64,000 bases of DNA from Haloterrigena salifodinae (GCF_003977755.1 NZ_RQWN01000001.1:1008995-1072994), one strand, 5' to 3'; positions 17,059 to 26,772 are shown, counted from the stretch's first letter. Program-made: numbers and translations. The notes: generated from the letters alone by a model not told the origin.

Positions 17059-18230
17059 GCGCCGGTCCCGTCGGATCCGAGGAGCGCGTCGACGGTCGCG
17101 TCGGCCAGCACGGCCGCTGGATCGACGACGGCGTCCGCCCCGGCCCGCTCGAGCGACTCGCCGGCCCCGGCCCCGGCCGCTTCGGTTCTCGACTCCCGGT
17201 CCTCGACGACGACGATGCGAGCGTCCGTGCGCGACCGGGCCGCGGCGACGGTCTCGCCCGCGTCGATCCCCGCGACGACAAGCACCGCGTCGCACGCCTC
17301 GAGACCCGCCCGCTCGAGCGTCCGGTCGGCGGTCGGATTGCCGACGATCGGGGCCGCACCCTCGGGGAGTCGCGGCGCCGTCTCCTCGTCGGTCACGACC
17401 GCGACCGACGCGCGCTCCGCAAGCGCCTCGACGACGGGAGCGAGCGTCGCGTCGAAGCCGAGCGCGACGACCCGCGCCGGTCGCGCGGTTCCGTTCCCGG
17501 CCACACCACCGGGATCGTCGACACCGGATTCCGGCTCGAGGTGCGCGGCCGCCCGGCGTCCGGTCCGCTCGAAGTGCGTCTCGAGCAGCGGTGCGAACAG
17601 GCTGCCGGCGGTAGCTGCAAGAGTGGCGGGTCCGAGCACGACCAGCGAAACGGCGAACAGCCGCGCCGTCTCCGTGGCCGCGTGCACGTCCCCGTACCCG
17701 ACGGTGCTGGCGGTCACGGCGGTGAAGTAGACCGCGTCGACGACGGTCTCGACGCCGTCGAACTGGGCCCTGAGCGTGTACGCACCGGCGGTCCCGTAAC
17801 AGAACACGCCGACGATCGCCAGCGCCGCACCGACCTGCGTCGCGTCGAGCACGACCGACCGCGTGAACCGCTGGCTCGTCGCCGCGAGAACGAGGAGCCC
17901 GACGGTCGAGAGGACGACCAGCGGGACGGCCAGCGCCCGGAACTGGACGACGCCGTGGGCCGCAGCGAGGGCTACGAGGCCCGCGGCCGCAGCGTACGCG
18001 AGCCGATAGCCGCGGCGCATTCCCCACGCGGCGGCGAGGAGGGCGAAGCCGACGACGGTCCCGCTGAACTCCGCTACCGACTGGAGCTGCCCGAGCAAGC
18101 CATCGGCCTCGACGGCCGGCTGGGTGAGAATGGCGACAACGCCGGTGGCGATCGACGCGAGCGCGATCGCGACGACGAGCCGGACCGTGATCCGACGGTC
18201 CGCTTGAGACGGGTGCAACGTCTCGAACAT
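17022..18230 (-). CDS. Potassium channel with TrkA-N-like C-terminal domain
   Basis: 402 residues. About six hydrophobic segments (residues 15-220) end in a two-helix pore module with selectivity filter TVGYG (176-180) followed by Asp. The cytoplasmic part from about 250 has an RCK/TrkA-N-like Rossmann pattern ('VVALGFDATLAPVVEAL', 'AVVTDEE', 'CDAVLVVAGIDAGETVAAA'), but the usual GxGxxG loop is degenerate. This makes nucleotide binding uncertain. Haloarchaea use such channels for K+ flux. The 3' end overlaps the AIR-synthase-like gene on the opposite strand. Confidence 0.85.
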   Translation of the reverse strand: MFETLHPSQADRRITVRLVVAIALASIATGVVAILTQPAVEADGLLGQLQSVAEFSGTVVGFALLAAAWGMRRGYRLAYAAAAGLVALAAAHGVVQFRALAVPLVVLSTVGLLVLAATSQRFTRSVVLDATQVGAALAIVGVFCYGTAGAYTLRAQFDGVETVVDAVYFTAVTASTVGYGDVHAATETARLFAVSLVVLGPATLAATAGSLFAPLLETHFERTGRRAAAHLEPESGVDDPGGVAGNGTARPARVVALGFDATLAPVVEALAERASVAVVTDEETAPRLPEGAAPIVGNPTADRTLERAGLEACDAVLVVAGIDAGETVAAARSRTDARIVVVEDRESRTEAAGAGAGESLERAGADAVVDPAAVLADATVDALLGSDGTGAQSSASAPSHRG

Positions 18231-18339
18231 ACCGGTCCCACACCGCCGATGGCGGTAAATCCCGGGGCGCTCGGGGGCGCCGTCGTGTGCCCGAATTCGC
18301 TTGCATGCGGCTTATTGGCACGGCTACGTTTCCACGATC

Positions 18340-18534
18340 ATGGCGACAATCGCGTACGAGGGACCAGACGGAACCGCCGAGGAAACGGTCGACGTCGGCA
18401 ACATCACCGATTCGGGCAAGGTTCAGGGCCTTCGGCTCAAACTCGAGGACGGCTACATCCACCTACCCTACACCCGCGTGTACTGGGTCCGGATGAGCGA
18501 GGACGAGGGGAAGGCCGACTACTCGTCGGCGTAG
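18340..18534 (+). CDS. Small conserved-looking haloarchaeal protein, 64 residues
   Basis: Starts MATIAYEGPDG at 18340, exactly 25-30 bases after a CTTATTGG TATA-like element (18311-18318), the leaderless pattern. An in-frame ATG at 18301 is too close to that promoter. The protein is a compact beta-rich sequence ('ETVDVGNITDSGKVQGLRLKLEDGYIHLPYTRVYWVRM') without cysteines or membrane segments. Not recognised; function unknown. Confidence 0.65.
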   Translation: MATIAYEGPDGTAEETVDVGNITDSGKVQGLRLKLEDGYIHLPYTRVYWVRMSEDEGKADYSSA

Positions 18535-18720
18535 GAATGGTCGTCGCTGCGGTTCGAACTCGGTTTTGCCGAGGTACTCGATCGGCGACCCGACGGCGGA
18601 CCGGACGCCGTCTCGCGTTGCGCCGGGCTCCGTCGGGCGCGGGTCGACGACCCGTAACCCCTATTCCAGATGAAACTATGGTAGAAGGTTTTACCCGGGC
18701 CTTCACCTTATACTTCCCCA

Positions 18721-20646
18721 ATGGATTCGACGCCCGACGCCGACGCGGAGCTCCGCCGTCGGGTTCGGCAACAGGAAGTCGTCGCGGAACTCGGACAACG
18801 GGCCCTCGAAACCGACGACCTCGACCGGTTGCTGCACGAGGCCGTCGTCGCCGTCTCGGACGTCCTCGAGACCAAGTACGCGAATCTGCTCGAACTACTG
18901 CCCGAAGGGAACGAACTCTTCCTGCGCGACGGCGTCGGCTGGCGCGAGGGACTGGTGGGGTCGGCGACGGTGCCCGCGGATACGAACTCGCAGGCGGGGA
19001 TCACGCTCCGCACCGAGGCGCCGATCGTCGTCGACGATCTCCGCACCGAGAAGCGGCTCACCGAGCCCGCGTTACTCGACGACCACGACGTCACGAGCGG
19101 CATCAGCGTGACCGTCGGCCCGGCCGACGACCCGTGGGGCGTGCTGGGCGCGTACGCGAGCGAGCGCCGCGAGTTCGCGGAGGGCGACGCTACCTTCCTC
19201 CGGAGCGTCGCGAACATCCTCGCGTCGGCCCTCGAGAACGAGCGGACGCGGCGGGAACTCGAGGAGATCTACGGCCGCATCTCGGACGCCTTCTTCGCCC
19301 TCGACGAGGAGTGGAACTTCACGTACCTCAACGAGCGCGCCCACGAACTGATCAATCCCGAGGGGCGAACGCTGGTCGGAACGCGAGTGTGGAACGAGTT
19401 CCCCGAGGCGATGGGCCAGCAGTTCAAGCTGAAGTACGAGCGCGCGATGTACGATCAGGAGACCGTCTCGTTCGAGGAGTACTACCCTGAGCCGCTCGAC
19501 AGCTGGTTCGAGGTACGGGCTTACCCCTCGGAGACGGGGCTGTCGGTGTACTTCCGGGACGTCACCGAGCGCAAGGAGCGCGAGCGGGAACTCGAACTGT
19601 TCCGGACGCTGCTCGACTACACCACCGACAGCGTGCTGGTAATCGACCCGCAGTCGGGCCGGTTCCTCGACGCCAACGAGACGGCCTGTCGCACCCTCGG
19701 CTACGACCGGGAGGAACTGCTCGAGCTAACGGTGCCCGACATGGATCACGTGTTCGACGACATCGCGGACTGGCGCTCCCACGTCGAGGACGTGAAGACC
19801 GAGAACTCGATGACGATCACCGGCGAACACGTCCGGAAGGACGGGACGACCTTCCCGGCGGAGGTCAACGTCGCCCACGTCGAACTGGATCGCGAGTACA
19901 TGATCGCAATCGCCCGCGATATCACCGAACATCGAGAGCGCGAACGCGAACTCGAGGCGTCGAACGAGCGCTTGGAACAGTTCGCCTACGCCGCCAGCCA
20001 CGACCTGCAGGAACCGCTGCGGATGGTCTCGAGTTACCTCCAGCTGATCGAACGCAGGTACGGCGACGCGTTCGACGAGGACGGCGAGGAGTTCCTCGCG
20101 TACGCGATCGACGGCGCCGAGCGCATGCGCGGGATGATCGACGGCCTGCTCGAGTATTCCCGTGTCGAAACGCGAGGCGATCCGTTCGAACCGGTCGACC
20201 TCGATCGGCTGCTCGAGGACGTCCTCGATGACCTCTCGCTCCAGCTCGAAGAGACCGACGCCGAGGTCGAGACCGAGCCGCTGCCCCGCGTGCAGGGCGA
20301 CGCCAGCCAGCTGCGGCAGGTGTTCCAGAACCTGCTGTCGAACGCCCTCGAGTACAGCGGCGACGAGCCGCCGCGGATCCACGTTGAAACGACGCGGCGC
20401 GAGAGGGGGCGGTGGGAGATTTCGGTTATCGACGAGGGGATCGGGATCGACCCCGCCGACCAGGACCGCGTCTTCGACGTCTTTCAGCGCCTGCACAGCC
20501 GCGAAGAGTACGACGGCACCGGCATCGGCCTCGCGCTCTGTGAACGCATCGTCGAGCGCCACAACGGCGAGATCTGGGTCGAGTCGGAGCCGGGCGAGGG
20601 CTCGACGTTCTCCATAACGCTGCCCGCGGCCGACGAGTCGGCGTAA
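18721..20646 (+). CDS. GAF-PAS-PAS sensor histidine kinase
   Basis: 641 residues, no membrane segment, so a cytoplasmic sensor. Order: GAF domain (about 20-175), PAS (about 180-285), PAS (about 290-410, with 'YFRDVTERKERE' and 'IARDITEHRERE' linkers), HisKA with phosphoacceptor His427 in 'AASHDLQEPLRMVSSYLQL', and HATPase_c with the N-box 'LLSNALEYSG', G1 'DEGIGIDP', and 'GTGIGLALCERIVERH'. The 'SHDLQEPLR' H-box is the phytochrome-like type common in haloarchaea. No response regulator is adjacent. It shares GAF and kinase modules with the kinase at 43633-45657 but has different PAS domains. Confidence 0.9.
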   Translation: MDSTPDADAELRRRVRQQEVVAELGQRALETDDLDRLLHEAVVAVSDVLETKYANLLELLPEGNELFLRDGVGWREGLVGSATVPADTNSQAGITLRTEAPIVVDDLRTEKRLTEPALLDDHDVTSGISVTVGPADDPWGVLGAYASERREFAEGDATFLRSVANILASALENERTRRELEEIYGRISDAFFALDEEWNFTYLNERAHELINPEGRTLVGTRVWNEFPEAMGQQFKLKYERAMYDQETVSFEEYYPEPLDSWFEVRAYPSETGLSVYFRDVTERKERERELELFRTLLDYTTDSVLVIDPQSGRFLDANETACRTLGYDREELLELTVPDMDHVFDDIADWRSHVEDVKTENSMTITGEHVRKDGTTFPAEVNVAHVELDREYMIAIARDITEHRERERELEASNERLEQFAYAASHDLQEPLRMVSSYLQLIERRYGDAFDEDGEEFLAYAIDGAERMRGMIDGLLEYSRVETRGDPFEPVDLDRLLEDVLDDLSLQLEETDAEVETEPLPRVQGDASQLRQVFQNLLSNALEYSGDEPPRIHVETTRRERGRWEISVIDEGIGIDPADQDRVFDVFQRLHSREEYDGTGIGLALCERIVERHNGEIWVESEPGEGSTFSITLPAADESA

Positions 20647-20676
20647 GCGACTCGAGCGACCCGGACGCGAACCCGC

Positions 20677-21906
20677 TCAGCCGTCGACGAGCAGCGTGTT
20701 CAGGGCGTCCGGAATCACGAGGACCTCGCTGCCGGGCTCGAGGGCGTCCGCGACGCCGTCCGCGGCGTGCATGAGACACTCCTCGACGACCTCGGGCGCG
20801 TCGCTGTTCGTCACGGAGAGGTCGTGATCGCAGAGGACTCGCGCGACGACGAACGCTCGCTGGGCGCCGGGCTCGTACCCCGTACGCATCTCCTCGTAGA
20901 GCGATTCCGGATCGCTCGCGTCGCTCAACCGTCGGTAGAACCGCTGCTCGCCGGTTCCGTCGCCGACCCCCTCCGGGAGCGCGGCGGGGACGACGAGCCG
21001 GCCTCCCTCACGGAGCGGATTTCGGTCGCCGAGCGCGACGTAGGTCGCGGCGCGGGTCGTCTGGTAGAGGTTCGCGTCTTTCGGCGCGCCGACGCCGCAG
21101 ACGACGGCGTCGTACTCGCGGTCGATCGGCACCGAGAGGGCGTCGCGGGCGATCGACGCGAGTTCGCGGACGACGCGCCGCCCCTCGCCGGCGCGGACAC
21201 CGAGGACGCCCGCCGGCCCGTAGCTCAGGTTGATCGAGAAGTCCAGTCCCGCGAGGTCGCCGGCCGCGTCGATCGTCTCGCGGAAGGGGTTGTCCTCGAC
21301 GCGACCCAGTCGGACGCCCTCGCGGGCGAGCATCTCGGGGCCGTGCGTGTAGCGGATGAGCGACTCGCTGCCGGCCCCGATGACGACGGTCTTCGCGCCG
21401 CCGCTGAAGCCCGCGTACTGGTGGGGTTCGACGACGCCCGTCGAGAGTACCGCGTCGGCCTCGGCGACCGGCTCGCCGATCTCGACCGGCACGTCGTCCG
21501 TACTCACCGTGCCGACCTCGACAACCGACTCGGGATCGTGGTTGACCGCCAAGTCGGCGTGCGGTCCCAGCATCGCTTCGATCTCGTCGTCGGTCATCGG
21601 TCGATGGAGGCCGAGTCCGACGACCACCGTCACCTGCTCTCGAGCCACGCCGCAGCGCTCGAGGCGCTCGAGCAACACGTCGAGCAACACGTCATCGGGC
21701 GCCTTGCGGGTGATGTCGGTGACGACGATCGCGACGTCGTCGTCGGGATCGACGCGGTCCGCGAGCGGCGGGCCGATTGGGTCCTCGAGCGCGCGTTCGG
21801 CGGCCGCGCGAACGTCGACGGTGGTGCCGCCGGTCGGTCGCGCGACCGTGACCCCGCAGTCAGGAAGAGAAACGTCGATGGTACCGGTTCCGAGGGGGAG
21901 GTCCAT
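20677..21906 (-). CDS. LarA-like nickel-pincer isomerase (lactate racemase family, DUF2088)
   Basis: 409 residues from ATG 21906; a longer frame to 22053 overlaps the neighbouring phosphatase gene and is rejected. LarA features: 'TDITRKAP' (substrate/cofactor loop), 'GLHRPMTDDEIEAML', 'NHDPES', and the cofactor pocket 'VVEPHQYAGFSGGAKTVVIG', in which His and Lys are ten residues apart, as His174/Lys184 are in the Lactiplantibacillus LarA. The family racemises or epimerises 2-hydroxy acids with a nickel-pincer nucleotide. No larB, larC or larE is in the window. Convergent to the sensor kinase and 77 bases after the PAP2 start region. Confidence 0.85.
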   Translation of the reverse strand: MDLPLGTGTIDVSLPDCGVTVARPTGGTTVDVRAAAERALEDPIGPPLADRVDPDDDVAIVVTDITRKAPDDVLLDVLLERLERCGVAREQVTVVVGLGLHRPMTDDEIEAMLGPHADLAVNHDPESVVEVGTVSTDDVPVEIGEPVAEADAVLSTGVVEPHQYAGFSGGAKTVVIGAGSESLIRYTHGPEMLAREGVRLGRVEDNPFRETIDAAGDLAGLDFSINLSYGPAGVLGVRAGEGRRVVRELASIARDALSVPIDREYDAVVCGVGAPKDANLYQTTRAATYVALGDRNPLREGGRLVVPAALPEGVGDGTGEQRFYRRLSDASDPESLYEEMRTGYEPGAQRAFVVARVLCDHDLSVTNSDAPEVVEECLMHAADGVADALEPGSEVLVIPDALNTLLVDG

Positions 21907-21983
21907 GCGTTCGGTTCGCACGCGGATCGTGAAAAGCGTCGCCGATTCTCGCCAGGGACGACCGACGGCGCGAAAAGGAGCGG

Positions 21984-22826
21984 CTACGCCCGGAACGTCC
22001 CGGTCGCACCGATGCCGAGGCGGCCGACCGCGATCGGCGCGAGGAACACCCACGCGACGAGTGCGGCGTAGAGCGCGACGAGCGCCGGCACGAAGGAGAC
22101 GGCCGCCTCGGCGACCTGGATCGCAGCGGCGCCGCCGCTACCGACGGCGACGAGGGCGCCCGTCTCGAGGCGAGTGCGGAGGTCGGGGAGGCGATCGATC
22201 CACCCCGCAGAACAGAGGCCACCGATCGCCCCGCCGAGGCCCAGCAGCGAGTCCTCGCTGGCCCCCGCGATGACGACGGTGACGAGCGCGAGTCCGAACG
22301 CGATCGCGAAGCCGCGGCGGGGATCGCCCCCCGTAAGGCGGGCCATGGCGACGAGGAACGCGACGCCGAGGACCGCGCCGACGATCACGTCGCCGAGGTA
22401 GTGGACGCCGAGCACGACCCGGGAGAGCGAGACGAGCGCGACGAGCGTGCCGGCGGCCGCCAGCGAGCGGACGTCCCGCGTTCGGTCGTACGCGGCGACG
22501 AGCCCGCCGTAGACGACCGTGGCGGCGAAGGCGTGGCCGCTCGGGAAGCCGTACCCCTCGCGTTCCTCCTCGAGGGGGATCAGCAGGGCGTCCTCCGGCG
22601 GCCGCGGCAGGCCTAACAGGGCCTTAATCGAGAGCAGGAGGGCGAGCCCGGCGACCGCGTAACTGATCACGAGTGCGCTCTGGCGACGCCACCCCGACCA
22701 GAACAGGACGGCGAGGACGACCATCAGAACCGTCGTTCCACCGAGTTCGGTGACGGCGACGACGAGGTCGGCGTACTCGGCTGGAAACAGGTCGCGGACG
22801 ATCACGCTTTGCTCCTCGAGGCGCAT
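21984..22826 (-). CDS. PAP2-superfamily membrane phosphatase
   Basis: 280 residues with about six or more membrane segments. The tripartite phosphatase signature is complete: 'KALLGLPRPP' (K-x6-RP), 'GFPSGHAFAA' (PSGH) and 'SRVVLGVHYLGDVIVG' (SR-x5-H-x3-D). It dephosphorylates a lipid phosphate or polyprenyl/archaeol (pyro)phosphate at the membrane. An extra hydrophobic C-terminal region of about 90 residues follows the domain. Upstream of larA on the same strand. Confidence 0.9.
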   Translation of the reverse strand: MRLEEQSVIVRDLFPAEYADLVVAVTELGGTTVLMVVLAVLFWSGWRRQSALVISYAVAGLALLLSIKALLGLPRPPEDALLIPLEEEREGYGFPSGHAFAATVVYGGLVAAYDRTRDVRSLAAAGTLVALVSLSRVVLGVHYLGDVIVGAVLGVAFLVAMARLTGGDPRRGFAIAFGLALVTVVIAGASEDSLLGLGGAIGGLCSAGWIDRLPDLRTRLETGALVAVGSGGAAAIQVAEAAVSFVPALVALYAALVAWVFLAPIAVGRLGIGATGTFRA

Positions 22827-22937
22827 GTCGAGTGCCGTTTCTCATCCCCGAAAGTAAACGTTCGTTTCTTCTCGCTCTCCGGTCCCGGCTGCAAGCATCT
22901 TCTTTATCCGACCACGAATGGCACTCGTTGCCACGGA

Positions 22938-23597
22938 ATGGCCACGTTCGTCGAGTTGGAACTGCCGGCGGCCGAAACCGCATTGGGCGAGACGTTCGAC
23001 CGCGTCCGATCGTGTTACTGCTACCTCGAACAGGCGGTCGTCAGCGAGACGCCGGGACTCTGGTTCGGCGGCGCCGAACGATCGGTGATCGAAGCGGCTC
23101 TCGAGGCGGACGCCACCGTCGACGCGCACTCGCGGATACGGGCGGCCTCCGACGAGTGGTTGTACGAGATTCGGTTCGCGGCCGAGATCTACGAGATCGG
23201 GGCGCTGCCGTTCGAGGAGGGCGGCACGATACTCGCCGCCTCGGCCGATTGCGGCGTCTGGTCGATCCGAATGCGATTCCCCGATCACGAGAGCGCAACC
23301 CGGACCTACCGTCGATTCCTCGAGCGAGACGTCGACGTCGACGTCGCGAGCCTCCGGAAGGGACCGAAGACCGGGCCCGAACGACCCGGGTTGACCGTCG
23401 AGCAGTACGAGACGCTCGTAGCGGCCGTCGAGCGCGGCTACTACGAGGTTCCGCGGGAGGTGTCGGTACAGGAACTGGCCGACGAGTTCGATATTTCGGA
23501 CCAATCGGTCTCCGAACGCCTCCGCCGCGCGTCCTCGGAAATTCTGGCGACGGAACTGAACGTGGCCGACGCGAACTCTCGCGCCGACGACCGGTGA
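22938..23597 (+). CDS. Bat-type (HTH_10) transcriptional regulator
   Basis: 219 residues from ATG 22938, about 30 bases after a TTTATC TATA-like element (22903-22908); a longer frame from 22809 is rejected. The N-terminal about 150 residues form an uncharacterised sensor domain of the bacterioopsin-activator associated type. The C-terminus carries the HTH_10 domain: 'LTVEQYETLVAAVERGYYEVPREVSVQELADEFDIS' and 'SVSERLRRASSEIL'. Such single-component regulators control local metabolic or membrane genes in haloarchaea. Divergent from the PAP2 gene. Confidence 0.85.
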   Translation: MATFVELELPAAETALGETFDRVRSCYCYLEQAVVSETPGLWFGGAERSVIEAALEADATVDAHSRIRAASDEWLYEIRFAAEIYEIGALPFEEGGTILAASADCGVWSIRMRFPDHESATRTYRRFLERDVDVDVASLRKGPKTGPERPGLTVEQYETLVAAVERGYYEVPREVSVQELADEFDISDQSVSERLRRASSEILATELNVADANSRADDR

Positions 23598-23715
23598 CGG
23601 ACGCCCCTCGCATCGCGAATCCGAGCGCCGACGGCAGGTCGGTTCTCGAGGGGACTTGAACACCCTGACCATCCGCATGATAGCATCACGGACGCGTACC
23701 ACGAACGGTCCGTAG

Positions 23716-24006
23716 ATGGCCACCGATCGCTGGCCCCCAACCGACGGGGACGGATCGACTGTGATCGAATACGCGCCCGACGACGGAACGCCGATCAGCA
23801 TCGCGATCGTCCGCACGATCGCCGCGATCGAGAACATCGATCCGACCGCCCTCGAGTTCACGCTATACGACTACGTGAATCCCGAAGCGCTCGATCTACT
23901 GATCGAACACGAGGGAAGCGGCGGAGCGGAGATCCGGTTCACCGTCGACGACTACGATATCTACGTTTCCGAAACGGGAGAGATCGTCGTCCGCGAATCG
24001 ACGTGA
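23716..24006 (+). CDS. HalOD1 output-domain protein
   Basis: 96-residue stand-alone HalOD1 domain: 'ISIAIVRTIAAIENIDPTAL' (helix), 'LYDYVNPEALDLLIEH', and the two terminal strands 'AEIRFTVDDYDIYVSETGEIVV'. HalOD1 is a haloarchaeal domain often found with response regulators; its partner and function are unknown. It follows the Bat-type regulator on the same strand after 118 bases. Confidence 0.85.
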   Translation: MATDRWPPTDGDGSTVIEYAPDDGTPISIAIVRTIAAIENIDPTALEFTLYDYVNPEALDLLIEHEGSGGAEIRFTVDDYDIYVSETGEIVVREST

Positions 24007-24039
24007 GAGCCGCCAAAATCCGACTGTAACGCCGCTCCG

Positions 24040-26772
24040 TCAGCGGCTCGCCCACTCGAGCATCCGCTCGTAGACGGGGTCCGTCGCCAGCGCGTTCGCA
24101 TCGCCGACCAGCACCAGCGCACGCTTGGGTCGCGTGAGCGCGACGTTGATTCGCCGGTAATCCTCGAAGATCGGCCCCTCGAGCGCGCCGGTCGCAGTAA
24201 AGGAGACGATAATGACCTCCTGGCTCGAGCCCTGGAAGCGGTCGACGGTGTCGACGGCGACCTCGTCGGGGACGTGTTTCGAAATCTCTGAGACCTGTGC
24301 ACGGAAGGGCGCGATGACGCCGATATCCGTGCGCTCGAGCCCCGCGGCCTCGTAGGTCTCGATCAGATCGGCGATTCGCGCGGCCTCCTCGCTGTCGGTG
24401 TACTGCCCGCCGTCGCCCTCGATGTCGACGAACGCGACCGGATCACGGAGGGCGGCGGGAAGCCCCTCCCGGGAGACGCCCTCGAGGTCGTCGAGGGTCC
24501 GAGCGGCGACCGCGGGCTCGGCGGGGCGCAGCTCCCCGTCGTAGAACTCGGTGGAGGCGAACGCCTGAATGCGCTGGTTCATCCGGTACTGGCGGTCAAG
24601 CATGACGCCGGCGTCGGGGTGGCGGTCGACGAGCCGTTCGAACAGCGACTCGGTGAGGTCGTTCTCCGCCCGCACGACGGGCGGCAGCTGCTCGTGGTCG
24701 CCGACGAGGACGAACCGCTCGGCCAGGTTCGTCGCTGCGTGCGTTCCGGGCTCGGTCAACTGGGCGGCCTCGTCGACCAGCGCCGCGTCGAACGACTGCT
24801 CCTTCATGATTCGAGAGCCGCAGGTCGCCGTCGTCGCGGCCACGACCTGTGCGTTCTCGAGTTCGGCCACGCGGTCCTCGGGGTCGCCGGCGCGCTCGAG
24901 GCGATACGGTTCCATGTCCTCGCGGACGCCGCTCTCGGAGCCGACGCGGACGACTTGCTCCTCGTCGATCACATCTCCGAGTTGCTCGAGCAGCGCCTCG
25001 AGAGCGTTGTCGACGGCGCGGTTCGTGAAGGCGGAGAGGAGGACGCGTTCGCCGCGTTCGACCATCGCGCGGATGGCCCGGGCGATGGTGTAGGTCTTGC
25101 CGGTGCCCGGCGGGCCGTGGATCAAGGCGACATCCTCGGCGCCGACGGCCAGCCGGACGGCCTCGTCCTGCGCGTCGTTGTTGCCGATGAAGGTCTCGTC
25201 GATGGCTTCAAACTCGGGTTCAGCACGGCCGAAGAGGACATCCTTGCGTCGATCGCTGCCCTTCAGGAGGAAGTCGTGCATGGCGACGAGCAGCCGATCG
25301 GTCGTCAGCTCGGAGGGATAGACGTCGAGCCGGGTCACCTCGACGGGTTCGTCGGCCGTCAGTACGATTTCGTCGTCCAACCGTTCGATGCGGGCGAGTT
25401 CCGAGTCGCCCCGCACCGGGTCGCCGTCGCTGGCCAGCACCAGATCGCCCTCCCGGAGTTTCGAGTTCGCGCCGCTGGTTCGTCGGGCGCGCAGTTCCCA
25501 GCGACCCTCCGAGAGCTTCCGTCGCTCGAGGAACTCGAGGTCGATCAGCGCGCGGTCGTCGTCGGCCCGCTCCTGGGCCGTCTGCTCCCAGAGCTTGGCG
25601 TACTCGCGGTGGACCTCGCGGCGTTCCTCCTCGATGGCGCGGTAGAAGCGGTCGAAGTACTCGCGTTCCTCGTTGGGTAGGGCCTGTCCGATCTGGCCGG
25701 CCTTGGATTCCTGATCGAGCCGTCCAGAGACGACCATGCAGGTGTCCTGCTCGAAGCAGTACTCGCACTTGGCCGACCCCTCGTAGCCGGTCGGCACCTC
25801 GCCCTTGATCTCCATCGCGGCGAGTTCGTTGCGCAGGCGGACGACGAACTTCAGTAGTCCCTGCCCCATCGAGAACTCCTTGGCCGGCGTGAGGTCGCCG
25901 GTCTCCTCGTTGCGCTCCAGCGTGGAGTTCTTGGTGTAGAGCAGCGTGCCGGTGTCGACGTCTCCCCCGTGTTCCTCGAGCAGGAGCGCGTAGCAGGCGG
26001 CCTGCACCTTGTCCTTGAACCGGGGCTCCTTCTTCAGGTTCTTCCCGGTCTTGAGTTCGACCGGCGCGCCCCGGCGGATCGCGTCGGCGCGGCCGCGGAT
26101 GCCGAACGTCTCGCTGATGAGCAGTTGCTCCGAGCGCCAACTGTCTTCTTCAGTTAGGCGACCCTGCTCGAGCCAGCCCTCGATCGCTTTCGCGTTCTCG
26201 CGGACGTCCTCCGCCACGGCCTCGGGGGTCTCGCCGAGCAGCCCGATCTGGAGGCCTCGTTCCTCGACGCGGGCCTCGATGGACTCCTCGAGGTCGCGGC
26301 CCCGTAGCAGGTCGCCGAAGACCTCGTGGACGAGCGTCCCCTTCACCACGGGGTAGTTCAGCGGGACCCCCGAGAGCTTGTTCAGGTAGTACAGCCGGGG
26401 GCACTCGACCCAGTTGCGAAGCGACGTCACGTTCACGAGGAAGGAGGGCTCGACGACGACGTAGGAGTCGCCGGTCGTCGCGTACTGCGTCTCGCCCTGA
26501 AACTCCGTCTCCTCGGCGTCCGTGACGAGCAGTTCCATCCCCGGCTCGAGGTGCTCGGCCGACTCGGTCCACTTCCCCCACAGCGTCACCTGCGTCGTCT
26601 CGTGATCGCCCTCGAGGGCCGTCGTCGCCGCGCCGCCGTCTCGAGCCAGCGTCTCGCCGTTCGGGGACTCGCCGGCGTCGTCGTCCGCGAGGCGCACCGG
26701 CACCTCGGCGAGTTCGCTCCCGCTGACCGACTTCGTCTCGACCTCGCCCGCGACGGTTCCGCGTACGTGCAC
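24040..26772 (-). CDS. Dna2-like nuclease-helicase (Fe-S PD-(D/E)XK + superfamily 1B helicase)
   Basis: 910 residues. The N-terminal half is a PD-(D/E)XK nuclease of Dna2/AddB type: Cys124 (VECPRL), His149 in 'LVHEVF', Asp230 (GRADAI), Glu239-x-Lys241 (ELK), and the trio Cys336, Cys339, Cys345. The four cysteines are the ligands expected for a 4Fe-4S cluster. The C-terminal half is an SF1B helicase with Walker A GPPGTGKT (553-560), DEAAQ (667-671), 'LVGDHEQLPPV', 'LDRQYRMN', 'VDTVDRFQGSSQEVIIVSF' and 'NVALTRPKRAL'. It probably processes 5' flaps or ends in replication and repair. Monocistronic. Confidence 0.92.
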   Translation of the reverse strand: MHVRGTVAGEVETKSVSGSELAEVPVRLADDDAGESPNGETLARDGGAATTALEGDHETTQVTLWGKWTESAEHLEPGMELLVTDAEETEFQGETQYATTGDSYVVVEPSFLVNVTSLRNWVECPRLYYLNKLSGVPLNYPVVKGTLVHEVFGDLLRGRDLEESIEARVEERGLQIGLLGETPEAVAEDVRENAKAIEGWLEQGRLTEEDSWRSEQLLISETFGIRGRADAIRRGAPVELKTGKNLKKEPRFKDKVQAACYALLLEEHGGDVDTGTLLYTKNSTLERNEETGDLTPAKEFSMGQGLLKFVVRLRNELAAMEIKGEVPTGYEGSAKCEYCFEQDTCMVVSGRLDQESKAGQIGQALPNEEREYFDRFYRAIEEERREVHREYAKLWEQTAQERADDDRALIDLEFLERRKLSEGRWELRARRTSGANSKLREGDLVLASDGDPVRGDSELARIERLDDEIVLTADEPVEVTRLDVYPSELTTDRLLVAMHDFLLKGSDRRKDVLFGRAEPEFEAIDETFIGNNDAQDEAVRLAVGAEDVALIHGPPGTGKTYTIARAIRAMVERGERVLLSAFTNRAVDNALEALLEQLGDVIDEEQVVRVGSESGVREDMEPYRLERAGDPEDRVAELENAQVVAATTATCGSRIMKEQSFDAALVDEAAQLTEPGTHAATNLAERFVLVGDHEQLPPVVRAENDLTESLFERLVDRHPDAGVMLDRQYRMNQRIQAFASTEFYDGELRPAEPAVAARTLDDLEGVSREGLPAALRDPVAFVDIEGDGGQYTDSEEAARIADLIETYEAAGLERTDIGVIAPFRAQVSEISKHVPDEVAVDTVDRFQGSSQEVIIVSFTATGALEGPIFEDYRRINVALTRPKRALVLVGDANALATDPVYERMLEWASR

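Noticed and set aside
16324-18462. 712-codon open frame on the minus strand
   Set aside because: It overlaps the AIR-synthase-like and channel genes in another frame; no motif or plausible start was found.
16818-19490. 890-codon open frame on the plus strand
   Set aside because: It crosses the ends of three genes on both strands and their intergenic regions, has Arg/Gly-rich random composition and no domain.
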